This document shows positions 23,737 through 37,085 of a stretch of 64,000 nt of DNA, piece by piece. The stretch is from Phallus indusiatus (Eukaryota > Basidiomycota > Agaricomycetes > Phallales > Phallaceae): the NCBI GenBank assembly GCA_027605045.1, contig JAQFWX010000004.1:2428683-2492682 (forward strand), read 5' to 3'. Below the pieces are notes generated by a model. The model was not told the DNA's origin, made no database searches, and saw only the letters and a list, made by a program, of their open reading frames with translations. Numbering within the stretch: the stretch's first letter is position 1; each line of letters opens with the position of its first letter. A program made the position numbers and the translations under genes.

Positions 23737-26700
23737 ATGTTCAGAAATGTGGGTAGACGTCTGTCGCGTGCTGTTCGTCCTAATGAAGGAGACGAGGAGC
23801 GGCTTGAAGAGGAGGAGGGTACTCGGTCTCGCAGGAGGGGGTCAAATAGACTTGATAGAGGCGTCGGGGTGGACGTAGGAGCGGACGGAAGGGAGGGAGT
23901 GGAAGTGGAAGGGGACAGTGCGTCTTCGTCGGCTTCGACGTCGATGCCAAAACCTGAACCAGCACCCCAACCTGAACGTGAGCCCGATACTGCTCGTGCT
24001 CGAGCTCGCAGTCGTAGTCAAAGTCGTAGAAGAACATCGACTGCCTCTCGGCACCCTCCACCTCCTGATTTGTCGTCCTCTGGTGCAGGTGGTAAACGTG
24101 TTCAATGGGCACCGAAGAATAGAATTGAACATTTTGAACATGTTCCACTTGAAGAAGAAGAGTCGGATGAAGAGGAGGAGTCGAGATATGTTAATGAGAG
24201 GATGCGAGAGTTGGACGAGTATGGTGCCGATGTATGTTTCTGATATACATATATTTGTCTGTTTTTCTACTTTCTTATAACTGTGGTTTTATTAGCCAGC
24301 CGTACTTGCGAGACTTCATAGAGCGTTAGAACCTTACGCTCTTCCCACCGGTCGCGAGCGTTCTCGAAGCACAAGAGAATCCGAATTACAATTACCAGCA
24401 TATATATCCCAATCAAAACCTGCACCACGTTCCAAGAATATCAAAAAGCTACTCAATTACCCAAGAAGATCTAGTACAGTATCAGGTCGTCCTCCTTCTC
24501 ATACAAAAAGTATGTCTTTTGCCAATTCTGATTTGTTTGAGAATTAAAAGGTTAATAACCGTGATTCAGCTGCTGTAGAACTCCCACCACCACCGCCCTC
24601 GCAACCACCTGCAGAACCATCCTCATCGTCAGCTCGCCGATCTTCAACAACTAGTGCACCTAAAGATGCACAAGACAAACACGAAGTCGAACGCGAAGCC
24701 ATGTCCGGTTCAAAAGATGATGATCCAGACCACCAAAAACGCTCTCAAGAACTGCGTAATCAGCCTGTCCAACGATACTACGACCTCGGTCATTCTCAAC
24801 TCTCATCCGTCCCAGACATCGAGCCGGAAAAGCCTTTGCCCGTATCCTCTCGCGTGCATGACTGGACGCAGAAAACAGAGGGTGTACAGGATTGGGCGAA
24901 GAAAGCTCAGAGTGAGGCGCAGAATCGGGAAGATGGGTCTGGTGCTGGGTTTGATCCTGAGTCAGTCGTTGAAGACACTGCGCTTGAGGAACGAGGAGAG
25001 CAGGAGAAGAAGTGGTGGGAGAATAGAGCGAGAGGGCTTGTGCAGGCGTATTCTGCGCGTCAGCGGGGGCCTGTTCGCAGAACTTCTTTTGCGAGGTCTG
25101 GGGATGGTGGTGAAGGAGGTGGAGGTGGAGATCAACAGCGACAACGGCAAAGACGTCCATCGAAGGTGGAGGCGAAAGAGGAGACGGGTGCTGGAGAAAC
25201 TGGACGGCCGAGGCGAGGTTCGCGTGCTGCTGCTGCTGATGTGGATCTTGAAGCAGGTCAGGCTGGTCCGGTGAATGAGCCTCTTCCTTTAGGACGTCAA
25301 CATGGGGTGCTCGGAACGCTTTTGACGCTGTATCGTAATCCTGAGCTTAGCAGGACTATGTCGGACTTGGAGAGTACGGGTGATGAGACTACTACGTCTG
25401 ATATACAAAGTCTTGGCGAGGAGGAGGGAGATCGAGGAACAATAGGACGAAGACCGAGACGGGGTAGTCAGAGGGCTGATAAGATTGGTGAAGGTGAAGG
25501 ACCGACTAGAGCGCGGAGATCTTCAGTTCGAGGGCGTCGGCCGACGGGTTTACTACCACCTCCAGCACAGATTTCACCTTTGTCACCCGAAGAAGAAGAA
25601 GAATCGTCGCCGCTATCATCTCCTGAAGAGGTTCGTCCTGCAGAAAAAGAGGAAAAAGAAAAAGAAATTCAGCCAAGCAAGAAACCGATTCGTGATCGTC
25701 GACAAACGGGTTTACCCCCCTTCTATATTCCCTCGTCACCTGAATCGACACCTCCGTCGCCCTCGCCATCTTCTCCTGAGACTCGGACTGCTTCACCTGA
25801 ACCCGAACGTGCACCCGCGCCTGTTCCTCGTAAAGGAACAGTTCGGGGCCGTCGTCAGACTGGATTACCGCCTCTCCAGTTTCCTGTAGAACAACCATCA
25901 CCTGAACGCGAACCGTCTCCGACCATCACAGAAGGGGAAGAAAGAGAAGAAGGAGAAGAAGGAGAGCCACAGCGCAAGGGTGGTAAAAAAGCTTCTCGCA
26001 GTCCGTACACTCGTCTCAAAAAGTCATTATCCGCCCCCGGAAGTGTTATACACCTGCCATTACCCGCTTATATACCTCAGCCGGTTACGTCTGCTGTTCC
26101 AAGTCGTAGTTCTGGAGGTGTTGTTGCTGCTCTTATTGCCACTTCTAATGCGCTTGCTGGACCTGCCGCTCCTCGTGCAAATACTATTGCGCCTGATCTT
26201 ACTAAGAGGGGATATACATTATCTCGGTGAGTAAGAGAGAAGAGAGCTATTATTTTCTGCTTTCTGAAATCGTGGTTTTGAAGGTATCGATTTACTGGAG
26301 GACAGCAACCCTCTGATGCGCAAACGGCGACGAGTGAAGATTTACGTGATCGCGATCGCTACGAACAAGGAGTAGGCGAAAGACCTGAGGCAGAGCGCGG
26401 AGATGAAGGCGGACTATATCGTCCACGTCGGGGAACGAGCGAGACGGGAACAACAGATACCACGCTAGCATCGTCTGCTGAAACGGGTGCAGCACCTATG
26501 GGAGAAGAAGGGGGAGGGGGAGGAGAAGAGTCCCCCGGTCCTGGGAAATTGACAAAGAAACCGTCGTTCGCTTGGTTACCCGGTCTGCTTTCTCGTTCTG
26601 GAAGTCGAGGGTCGTCCATTTTTGGAGATAGAGAGAAAGAGAGAGAGAAGGGGGCTTCTACTGATGATTATACGAGCAGTCAGACTAGTCTGAGTGGACT

Positions 26701-28705
26701 TGATCAGGAGGCTCTTGCGAGGCGGATTGAAAGGAGGTTGAATAAAAGGAGGAGGAAGGAAAAGAGAAAAATGGCTCAGATTTATGTGTGTGTGGTTTTC
26801 GTTGTTGTTGTTGGTTTTTTTTTCGTGTGATTGTTGAATTGTTTTTCTTTTTTTTTTGTGAAGATAACTAAACATATAGCGGAAGTTCTTCAACGGCAAG
26901 AGTTTATGATGAAATTTGCGCGCGCTCATTTGATGTCAGTATCTCTTTTCACAATTTCCAGCGAAAAATAAAAATTCATTGTGTTCATGATTTTTTTGTT
27001 CGGTGATATTAGGTTTGCAGGCCCAAGTCATCGTCTTCAAGGTCAACTTCAAGCTACGGCTCGCGTGCTTGATCTACAAGTTTCCAGTGTTCATTTTCCA
27101 AATACCATTTTGATTTCTTTTGGTGATGAATCAACGAGCACTTCGATGGTCAAAATTATCCAACAAACTAGTACGCTGAATTTGGAGAAGCTAAGTGTCA
27201 TGCATGAGATGTTTTGGAAGGTACATACATCTTATAAATTCCGCAATTGTTTTTTCTCAAAAGCGATTGAATAGGTGATTCACGACGAATTGTCGGTTTC
27301 TTCGGCCTCCGCTACACTGGATTTGTTAATGAATAGTCCTTCGCGGTATAACAACTGGCAAATGGTTTTGACTGGCGGTTTCTCGTCTGCTGCAATTTGT
27401 ACTATATCATTCAGTGGTTCATTCGCGGATGCTTTGGTTGTTTTTCCGTTAGGATGTTTGTTGGTCATTGTACAGCTTATCAGTGCCAAGCATGAGCTGT
27501 ACTCCAATGTTTTTGAGTGCGTTTTTTTGATATTAGCTCTCCCTGTTAATGACAACTTAACCCCCTTTTGATGGGGTGGGATCTTTTAGAATCACGATCG
27601 CGACTGTGCTTAGCTTTCTCTCTGCTGCACTAGCTTCTTCTAGCAAGTTTTGTTACGCTGCTGTAGCATCAAGCTCAGTTGTGCTCATTCTTCCTGTGAG
27701 TTTAAAACGTGAAGCTACCATTTTGATTCAACTTTAGCTCATACTGGTTCCAGGGATTTTTTGTTTTAAGCGGAAGTCTTGAACTTGCGTCCAAACAGAT
27801 TGTGAGCGGTGCAGTCCGAATTTGTTTTGCAGTAATCTACGCTCTGTTTCTGGTACGTTCATTTATCATCATGTTAATTCAATTGTCGTTCGTTGGGTTC
27901 ACGCTGAATTTCAGGGGTTTGGTTTATCTATTGGTGCCGAAGTTTTCACCCGAATTACACACCGTGACGTAGTTGGCCCGGATGATTTTCTATGTAATAC
28001 AGCACATATGCCGACGGATCCGTGGTGGCAGCGAAAGCCTTCGCTCTGGTGGGGTATGTATAATATTTTTTGCTTTCGACAACATGCCTCTCAATACACA
28101 TAATCAGCCTTTCTGACGGTCCCTCTTTACTCTTTTGCTCTCACCCTACGTAATCATGCACCGTTACTTAGAAGAGAAACAGTAAGTGTCGGCAAAAATC
28201 TATATATATATATATATATCGTATTTGTTGTCTAATATCGCGAAGGTGGTCACTATTCTAATTTCATGTGCTGGCTGGACAGCAAATCATTTTGCGGGCG
28301 TGGCGTTTCATAATCGTCCTGACTTACAGTCTGCAATTGGAGCCTTCGCAGTCGGTGTCATTGCAAATTTGTACGCACGAATATTTTATGGAAATGCATA
28401 TGTGGTTATGGTAAGTATATACGTCCTTCATCTCACATTAACCTTTTTCAATCTATTTTTTTTAGATAACTGGCATTCTTTTCCAACTTCCGAGCGGTCT
28501 TGCGAATGGTGGTTTACTGACGTTCGCTAAAAATGATAATAAATCCAATAATGGTGGTTTTACATCTTTCCAATCGGGGTTTCAAGTCGCATTGCAGCTT
28601 ATTTCCGTTGCTATTGGATTGACGGTGGGATTATTTACTTCTGTGGTTGTCGTTCATCCTTTGGGTGGGAGTAGAAAGGGTGCGAATGCGGTGTTTAGTT
28701 TGTAA
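23737..28705 (+). CDS. ThrE/PRM10-type multi-pass membrane protein with long disordered N-terminus
   Basis: The C-terminal half is the pheromone-regulated membrane protein 10 / threonine-serine exporter (ThrE) fold. The first ThrE-like block comes from exons at about 26870-27560 (FMMKFARAHLMFAGPSHRL, then ISFGDESTST). Membrane helices follow: GGFSSAAICTISFSGSFADA, FPLGCLLVIVQLISA, TVLSFLSAALASSS, SSVVLILPGFFVLSGSLELA, FAVIYALFLGFGLSIG, and the last group TILISCAGWTANHFAGVAF to ITGILFQLPSGLANGGLLTF. The end is HPLGGSRKGANAVFSL with TAA at 28703-28705. About 900 N-terminal residues (23737-26830) are highly charged and disordered, with a thrice-repeated motif RGRRxTGLPP (near 25530, 25690 and 25850). 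Many short introns are present. Substrate and membrane are unknown; yeast PRM10 is a vacuolar/ER membrane protein. Confidence 0.82.
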
Positions 28706-29070
28706 ATCGAGGGACGGACCAACGGAGCTTTTCTCGTTCTATAATCTTATTATTATTATTATATATCTTTATATGTATCGTTATTATCATCTTGACCAGA
28801 AATACTCGGCTTCAGCCCCTCAATGCGTGCGTGAAGCGGCAACTATGGTTCGTAAATGAATATGTATGTACTTAATTTTTACGCAGGCCACCGTGCGCGA
28901 TTTACTAGCTGTCCATAAGTGCTCGTTTTTGTCCAGATACAACATCATGCAAAACAAAAACCCTACTCGGGGTGTTTATGGTGATTGGGTCCTATTGTGA
29001 CAACACGTAGCCGCCGCTGTCACAATATAGCCTCCGGGTCGTCCTCCACTCTGCGATCACCTCAAAGCCC
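28706..29070. other. Intergenic region: terminator of the ThrE-like gene and promoter of the histone deacetylase
   Basis: 365 bp with an AT-rich TTATTATTATTATTATATAT run near 28745-28765. No gene was recognised. Confidence 0.5.
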
Positions 29071-31730
29071 ATGGATGAATACAGAGTCGAACCGAAACGG
29101 CGCGTGGTGCGTATTACCAAACTCTCAAAGCATTATAAGTTTATAGGCAAATGTTATTACACAATAGTGTTACTTTTTCGATTCAGACATAGGTGGATTC
29201 CACTATGGCCCAGGCCATCCGTGAGTGTTTACCTTTTTGCATACATATGCATTCTTGATTGGCTGAATTATTCGTTCATCTTATTTCCATGCGTAAAGAA
29301 TGAAACCCACACGTATCCGGATGTGTCACTCGTTGGTCATGAATTATCAGCTGTACAAAAAAATGGAGATCTTCGTACGTCTCTGTTGATTCAAACAACG
29401 AACTGGGTGCTGTCAGGCTCCAGCTGATTATCAAACCGCTTGTTTTCTGTTTAGCGCGCGAAACCAGCCACAAAACGCGAAATGACACAATTCCATTCTG
29501 ATGAATATGTCGACTTTCTGAACAAGATTACCCCCAACAATATGAACCAATTCGTTCGCGAGCAGCATAAATGTGAGACCGGCGTCCTTTCTTGGTTCCT
29601 CACCGTTTTCAAGAGCTGAGGGCATTTTGTTCATTAATTTTTTGATTTGTATGCAGATAATGTGGGAGATGATTGCCCTGTTTTTGATGGACTTTTTGAA
29701 TACTGCTCCATTTCTGCTGGAGGATCAATGGGTTAGTTCTCACTTTAACGAGGATTAGGTTTTTTGACGCTGATAAAATTCTTTTTTCAAATTCAAATAG
29801 AGGGTGCAGCGAGGCTGAGCAGGGATAAGTGTGACATTGCTATCAATTGGGCGGGTGGCCTACATCATGCGAAAAAAGGTGAAGCTAGTGGCTTTTGCTA
29901 TGTCAATGGTCAGTCGTAACTATTATTATCCGATAAATCACCGTGAATCTAATTATTTTCCAGACATTGTTCTCGGAATCTTGGAGCTCCTAAGGTTAAT
30001 TTCGTTTTTTCAGGTGACATGCAAACTTCTAAATTGCTGACTTTTATACATTTCAGGTATCACCAACGTGTCCTCTATATAGACATAGATTGCCATCACG
30101 GTGATGGTGTCGAAGAAGCTTTTTACACAACGGACCGCGTCATGACAGTCAGTTTTCACAAATATGGGGAATACTTTCCTGGGACAGGTGATTTACGTGT
30201 GAGTGTCTGAAAATTGTGGCGTTTCAGTTGCCCTTTTCCCCCAAATGCTAAAATTCTCGGTAGGATACCGGAATTGGAAAAGGCAAAGGTTACTCGTGTA
30301 ATATCCCACTACGCGATGGAATTACCGACGAAAATTATCGACAAATTTTTCGGCCTGTACGTTGATGGAAAAGAGTCCGAATTCGTAAATGCTGAATTTG
30401 AATTTCAGGTGATAACTGAGGTCATGCAATCCTACAACCCTTCCGCTGTAGTATTGCAATGTGGAACGGACTCACTGTCAGGGGATAAATTAGGCTGCCT
30501 GAATCTTTCCATGCGAGGTTCGTTTTCTCTGTCATTTTATATTAGCGAAACACACCAGTTCTCAACGAACATGTGAATCAATTAGGTCATGCGGAATGTG
30601 TGCGATTCGTCAAGAGCTTTGGATCCCCGTTATTGCTGTTAGGTGGTGGTGGTTATACCATGCGGAATGTAAGTCGAGCGTGGGCGTTCGAAACTAGCCT
30701 TGCTGTTGGCGCTGAAATCTCTGTTGGTGTGTCTTTTGTTATCCCAATGCAAAAAAAACAAACTCTGACGCGTCTATTAACTTTTTCAGATATTCCGATG
30801 AACGAGTATTATGAGTATTTTGGGCCGGATTATAAATTGGACGTTCGGGCTTCCAATATGGAGGACTTCAATAACCCCGAGTACATCGACCGTGTTAAAT
30901 CGATTGTCCTTCAGAACTTGAGAGAGTTGGGTGCACCGCCTAGTGTTCAGATGATGTGTGCGTACTCCTGAAATTTTTTCTCTTCCCCTTTCCTGACTCC
31001 TTAGGGTATTTCAGCCGTCCCCAGATTGCCTCATGACGACGAGGATCCCCGGGAAGCGGAGGATCTCGCTGATCCGGACGATAGAAGACCACGTAAGTGA
31101 TTATTGTACAAATACATTCTTTCCCGGTGCTGACTTTTCACAGAGGTGCTTCGAGACAAATACGTTCAGCCAACTGGCGAGCTCTCCGATTCCGAAGACG
31201 AACTAGATACTCCCAATGCAAAACCGAATCGCCGAAATCGACAAAGTCATAAAGATAAAATGGTAATTGACGAACTAGAGCCACCACCCATTGCTAGTAT
31301 ATTGCCACCTGCGAATGGTAATAATGAGAATGGGAATGAAAATGAAAATGCAAACGTAAATCCGAAGGAGGTCAATGGTTCTGGGTCGGCTTCTATGGAT
31401 ATTTCTGAATCCTCGACTTCAACGACCACAGCAGCTGGTGAAGAACCTAGCAATACTGGTGGCGCAGACACTACTATTACTGAAGCTGTACCCAACGAGG
31501 ATATTGAGATTTCCGAGACCCATGTGTTGACTGTGGGACCGCAGGAAGAGCCTATAGCGACTGAACCAGCGGAGCCTGTTTCACCATCGGCTGCAGGTCC
31601 GGGGTTGTCTATGAATGCGTTTGGAAGGCCGAAAATGTCTGCAATTGCTGTGGACGGCGGAGAAGAAATGGATGTTGATAATATTGACGAGCAGCAATTA
31701 CCTGCTAGTGGGACGTATACTCCTTTATGA
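29071..31730 (+). CDS. RPD3: Class I histone deacetylase, RPD3 type
   Basis: This is a zinc-dependent lysine deacetylase acting on histones as part of SIN3-type co-repressors in the nucleus. A 36-nt first exon (29071-29106, [12 protein letters not shown]) splices to 29168-29220, which gives [17 protein letters not shown]. Later exons give [30 protein letters not shown], the active-site stretch [20 protein letters not shown] (His-His), the metal-binding [53 protein letters not shown] and the catalytic-tyrosine loop [36 protein letters not shown] and an acidic, low-complexity C-terminal tail (31140-31730) follow. All catalytic residues are present. Asn or Ser positions such as [10 protein letters not shown] differ slightly from the usual CGSDSLAGDR. 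The frame closes over about ten short introns. Confidence 0.93.
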
Positions 31731-32517
31731 AGAAGAAAATCAGATTGTATTATAGACCGAAATTTATTTTTCCCCTTCAAGTCCAATTTTAGTTGTTGTG
31801 ATATAGCTGGGAAATTTAATTTCAGGGAACAGAACGTTTATTTATCCAAGAGCAAATGTTTCTCAGGCAGCGTTATGGGCAATGATATGAACTTGGTCAT
31901 TGATATATCTCTTCAAAAGGGTTTATCTGCACCTTTCACGGCCTCGTCACTAAGAACTATTCCTATTTGAACCGTTACTCAGCGCTCTACTTAGACTGGT
32001 CTCCTCCTCTTTGCCTCTCGCCGTTTCAGCCCAGTCACGCAATCCATTTTGTCTCCGTCGTCGGATGTCGTGCTGTCGTCTTCTTTAGAAAATATTCTAA
32101 GCCAGTTAAGTGAGTCGTCGTCGTCACTTGCGAATAAGAAATGATCTTACTCGTTCCACCACTACAAAGGCTCTTCAACTCGTTCGGCTTCTCCATATTC
32201 GAGGTAGTACTCGAAGTAGTTCCCAAAAGATGTTTGCAGCTTCTTTGAGTTGAAAATGGCTCGTTTCTGGTAGAACTTGAATGGGATGTTGCTCTACATA
32301 ATATTAATATCGTTCGGTCAACCTTCACTGGCACACTCCGACCCGAGCCCCGCAAAACCTTCGTAGAAGGGGGTTTTGGGGAGATAATTTTTTATGAAAA
32401 CGGGATATCGTAGCCATACATATATATCATTAATACGTCAAATTTTGAGCAAGATTGATCATGAGGTTGCTGTAGCAGGCTGAAAATCGCTGCCGGTACT
32501 TATTCTTGCGGTTTGCT
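31731..32517. other. Intergenic stretch, no supported gene
   Basis: About 790 bp downstream of the deacetylase. A 106-codon open frame on the minus strand (32035-32355) is rich in Ser/Thr and has no motif, so it was not called. The position marks the change from the housekeeping arm to the repeat island. Confidence 0.45.
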
Positions 32518-35500
32518 TCAAAGCGGTCGCTTCATGGGCTTGTCTCGAACCAACTTATTATATTCCGACGCTAAAACTCTAAGAGTTGCACGCTTAACCA
32601 GGAGGCTGTGTTGAATGTATTGAATTAAATAGAATGAACTAGACTGCTCTATGTTTGAACTAGAAATACTATCGCTCTTGAAGACACGAGCTTGACAACC
32701 TTGCTCTAGACCAGTAGGTCTATCTAGATGGGTACAAGTTGGGTAAACTTGAAATACTGGGATTCCCGACTTTATTGGCTGAGTGATTCAAGTTCAAGAT
32801 CAAGCGTGTACACTGCAACTGTTGGGTCAGCGGTAGCCTAAGGGAAAACGATATACATTTTCTGACAGTGATACTCACGCAAATGCTAGAGAAGGCGTAT
32901 GACCATCTACATTTATGTATCAGAAAAAAGACGCGTATGAAAATTTATAATTCGAACTTACGAAGCGAAATACAGGCCGTTCTGTTTAGAATTACGAGCA
33001 TGCATATAAACGCCAGTAAACAGAAAGGTTACTGAATCTGGTTAATTTTTTTCAGCCGTGAGTTACATTGATGTGCTTACGCGACATTATCATAAACATC
33101 CATACTCCATCCCTAATGAAATATATGTATAGCCGAGGATACGGAACGTTTGTTTTCCTTGCCCAAAATTGAACTTCAGCAAACCGCGCGATAATGAATA
33201 GGAAGGCAAGAATTTGGAATATGAGTTCAGAGAAACTTTTAAACACCTGATGTCAGTGAATATTCTAACCTTATTATCAATTCTGAGCGGCTCACAAAAC
33301 AAAAGATACTTTTTCAGTCTGTTGTACAACAACCGTGCAAACTCTAAAAAATGGAGCAAAATCTCCCTCTACGCTCATCAGTCGATATTCAGGCAGACCC
33401 ACAATCAGAATAACCACAACTGCGGTTTCAGTTATTATGAAGAGAAGGGACAAAGACCAGAGTATGAGTTTCGACCGTTCGTAGAAGGCACAAACTAAAT
33501 AAACTTGGTTTGACTTTCAAGTCATGGTATGATTAAGGAAACTGAGTGCACCTCGTTGTATGAGCAGTATATTTGAGCATGCTGTTGCGAATGAGCCAAT
33601 AAAACTAGTGATCCATTTTATCGCCCGACAAAATTCGAACCGTTGGGAATCTCCAAAAAAGACAAAGATAACTATTGCACTTGAAAGTGTCAAACATGTC
33701 TCAGGACTCGAGCTTCTAAGCAGACGTGCTTATGGAATTACTCACTAAGTTATAACAGAGAGGTATCGGACTGTTAAGTACAAGACCCTCGCGAGAGTGA
33801 ATTCAAATTTTCTGAAGTTTTGATATTTAATATCACTATCGAACATCTTCGGAATATGAGCGCACCACTCACGACCAGATAAACATCACCTGTCCTAAGC
33901 TTAGCGCACAGTCAATAGGATATAAAAAATCTTAATACTAACTTCTTCGTCAAAAGTTAAAATAACATCCCAGATAACAATAGTTGTACTGGCAACTAAA
34001 CATAAGATTTCAGTCACTAATACCGAATACAAAGCCAGCCCTCTTACCTACGTTGTATAGAGCTGTATACCTAAACGGGAGTTCTCGTATGAACTGTAGT
34101 TCCGACATGTCAACGGTATTACGAAAGTGGGCGGAGCATTCCCTGCGTATCATGATGTTAATGTATCGTAGGTAGTCACCACATCCACGATCCGCTCTCG
34201 GCTCAGTTGCTGTCAAATGTAATTCAAGGAATATCTTGTTGGATGTTCAAGTTAGTTCAAACGATAACGTTCAACGTTCATCGTTCAAAATCATAACAAG
34301 AATCAAGCTTCTGATTCGCTGAACATTAGTCTTGGCAACTTTGAACCGATGAGCGTCAGAGTGACTGCGTGACATAACATTATCCTTTCCCATGCTATGA
34401 ACTAATCGCTAGCTGAGTCTTTGACTCCACTTGAACTCAACGCGAAGTTCGGAGAATGAGTCTTTCTAAAGTCACCCCTTTCAAGTTGCGCTTGTGCCAG
34501 GCTGTTGTGATGGAAGGTCTCTAAACATCGGAATGCAGTCCGGATGTCCGATGTTGTTCCTTTCCAAGTCGCACACTCGCAATAAGGGCCAAGATTAATT
34601 CATTGGAACATCATTCCGGGTTTGAGAGGTTGGTGCAAATGACGATTGTTGATGGCACTAACATCTTGATCTATGTATGTGGCCTCAACTGAGCTCAGGC
34701 TGTTGACGTGCAAAGAACACCGGCTCTCGCAATTAGCTGTTCGAGCCAGTTCTAAGTTCGAGCTTTTGAGTGCCATCGCGACATGGACACAGATGCTTAT
34801 GAATCGGAGGACATGATGTCGCGGACACACCACGTCCCGTCTAGCCGACGCGACGCGGCGCATCCTGTCAAACTAAACCTTTGATGTGATGTCAACCAGT
34901 TTATGATGAGGTATGTGCGTAGTGCACTATTTTTCTTCATTTCATTTGGACTAGTTGTGGATACTCAACAGTATGTAGACTAATCTGCTTGGGCGATGAA
35001 CTGCGATGAACCGGTGGCATTGGGCAATACGAATTCGGTGGCAGGCGGGTTATGGTTTGTTGCTGAGAAAACTAAGAACTTCATAGCCTCACATTTTTGC
35101 TTCGACTCGTGCTTCATCGAAAAGCCATACTATATCTACATCTGTTTACTTCCCTGGCCGAATTGTAAGTATTACACATTCTAATAGGATATGGATCTTA
35201 CTCTTTTATAATATTCTCACATAGCTACTGACGTATTTCCAATTTGACCCGAAAAGTGCTATACCACCGGTCAAACTGTTCGCTTAAGTTGTTGCCAGTA
35301 GCGCTGACATGTCATAAAACGAATGCAAATTTCTTTTCGAGAAATTTCTCACATGATGTTTCAATACCAGGGTAGTGCCCATATCAATCGCTGGATTAAA
35401 TTCTTTGGGGTGGAGGCATATTACTGCCCCATTGGAAATCCATGTGCCGATACAGTTCAACAGTTCGGCAGATGTACCTATTTTTCGTAAACCAATTGTC

Positions 35501-35870
35501 GCGAGGGAATTTATACCTTGGTTGGTCAATCTGTTTTGAAAATTGGAATAGGAAATCGATTTTTTCCCTGTGTGCTCGGGAGTCGGCGAGATAGCGTTCC
35601 AATTGAGAAACTTGAAAGATGACATGTATACTGATACTCTTCTAGCGCAAAAAATGGGTGCCAGTTAAATGGGTATTTCGGAATTATCTTATCAACAATG
35701 TTGTTCGACCTCAAATTAACGGACTTTGTATGTGTGCGATCGCTGCGGGCGTTATGTTATTGCTCAGCTGAAGTGGTAAAGTTCTCGATATAAATATTTT
35801 CGTGGCGAGTCTGAAGGATGGGGATATGTACATTGGACCTTATTCACGTGCCGTTTTTCCCGTTTACACA
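32518..35870. repeat. Tandem direct duplication, copy A (unoccupied)
   Basis: This ~3.35-kb segment matches, at roughly 80-90% by eye, the sequence 35918-37067 continued at 56372-58605. Examples of shared stretches are GGTCTATCTAG (32718/36109), the block around GCAAACCGYGCGATAATGAAT (33180/36570), CAGATAAC...CTGGCAACTA (33971/56667) and GGAGGCATATTACTGCCCCA (35411/58139). Copy A is continuous, so it serves as the unoccupied reference for the transposon inserted in copy B. Confidence 0.85.
32960..33440 (-). pseudogene. Possible decayed membrane-protein gene in copy A
   Basis: On the minus strand, exon-like pieces read SELIFQILAFLFIIARFAEV then RLYIYFIRDGVWMFMIMSRK and, after a splice-like gap, FLFTGVYMHARNS. 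The order of hydrophobic helix, short loop with L-RDG, then another hydrophobic segment resembles fungal DUF6533-type membrane proteins. The N-terminal helices expected upstream are not recognisable, and stops interrupt the joins, so this looks like a remnant. The same pieces recur in copy B. Confidence 0.35.
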
Positions 35871-35917
35871 TTTTTTACTTATCCTGTGGTTTCCTTCAAG
35901 CCCCTTCTGTGAACGGT

Positions 35918-37067
35918 AAAGCGGACGCTTCGTGAGCTTGTGCCGAGTCAACTAATAGTTCGACACTGAAATTCCAACAGGCACACGCTTCACCACGAGG
36001 CCGTGTTGAATTATTTAGAATGAAACATATGTATGTTTGGACTATAAATACGATCATTCGAGCTTTGAAGATACGGGCTCAAGTTGACAATCTTGCTCTA
36101 GACTAGTTGGTCTATCTAGTCGGATAAACTCGAAAAACTAATATTCTTGACTTTGTTCCTGAGGACTTCAAATTCAAGATCAAACGCGAGCACTGCAATT
36201 GTAGTCAGTGGCAGCCTAAGGGGAGATGATAAACATTTTTCTAGTGATGCTTACGCAAATGCTAGAAAACGCGAATGACCATCTGCATCTATATAATCAG
36301 CGAAAAGACGCATATAAAATATAAAAAAATTCTTATTCGAACTCACAAGGCCAAAAACAGGCCGTTTGGGTTGGAATGGTGAGTATGCATATAAACGCCA
36401 GCAAACAAAAAGGTTACTGGTTAGTTTTTTTTTAGCCGCGAACTATAGATTTGGTATAATTGATGTGCTTACACGACATTATCATGAACATCCATACTTC
36501 ATCCCTAATCAAATATATATAGAGCCGAGAGTACGGAACGCCTGTTTTCCTTGCCCGAGATTGAACTTCAGCAAACCGTGCGATAATGAATAGGAAGGCA
36601 ATAAATTGGAATATGAGTTCAGAGAAACTTGTGGACACCTGATGTCAGCGAGTATTCTACCCATATCCTTAGTTCGGGGCGGCTCACTAGACAAAAGATA
36701 CCCTTCCAGTATGTAGTTCAGCAACCTTGCAAGGTCCATGAATTGAAAAAAATTCTCCCCCTGGGCTCGCCAGCCGATAACCAGGCAGACCCACAAGTAG
36801 CATAACCACAACTGCGGTTTCAGTTAGTACTAAGAGAAAACCCAGGGACCAGAGTATAAGGTTTGACCGTTCGTAGAAAGCATAAACTAAAACTTGGTTT
36901 GACTTTCAAGTTGTGATGTGATTAAAGAAACTAGGTGCACCTCGTTGTATGAGCAATATATTCGAGCATGCTATTGCGAAGGTGCCATTAAAACTAGTGA
37001 TCCATTTTATTGCCTGACAAATTTCGGACCGTTGGGGATCTCCAGAATAGACAAAGATCATTAATGT
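35918..37067. repeat. Tandem direct duplication, copy B, left part
   Basis: Counterpart of 32518-33690. It ends in the TGT target duplication (37065-37067) where the DNA transposon begins. The gap between copies A and B is about 50 bp, so the two are in tandem and in the same orientation. Confidence 0.85.
36360..36850 (-). pseudogene. Possible decayed membrane-protein gene in copy B
   Basis: Parallel to the remnant in copy A: ETAVVVMLLVGLPGYRLA (about 36760-36830), then SELIFQFIAFLFIIARFAEV and RLYIYLIRDEVWMFMIMSCK (about 36470-36620). The L-RD loop is retained but the surrounding frame is broken. A relationship to DUF6533-type membrane proteins is tentative. Confidence 0.35.
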
Positions 37068-37085
37068 AATGTCGCAAAAATCCAA
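37068..37085 (+). repeat. Left terminal inverted repeat of the Plavaka-like element
   Basis: AATGTCGCAAAAATCCAA, immediately after TGT. It pairs with the right end at 56354-56371. Confidence 0.85.

Noticed and set aside
24654..25274. Overlapping 166-206 codon frames on both strands
   Set aside because: Shadows of the ThrE/PRM10-like N-terminal disordered region, which splices in frame to the membrane domain.
37060..37080. KDZ-type transposon with 8-bp target duplication
   Set aside because: Only TGT (3 bp) is duplicated and comparison with copy A fits 3 bp exactly. The transposase blocks are Plavaka-like, not KDZ.
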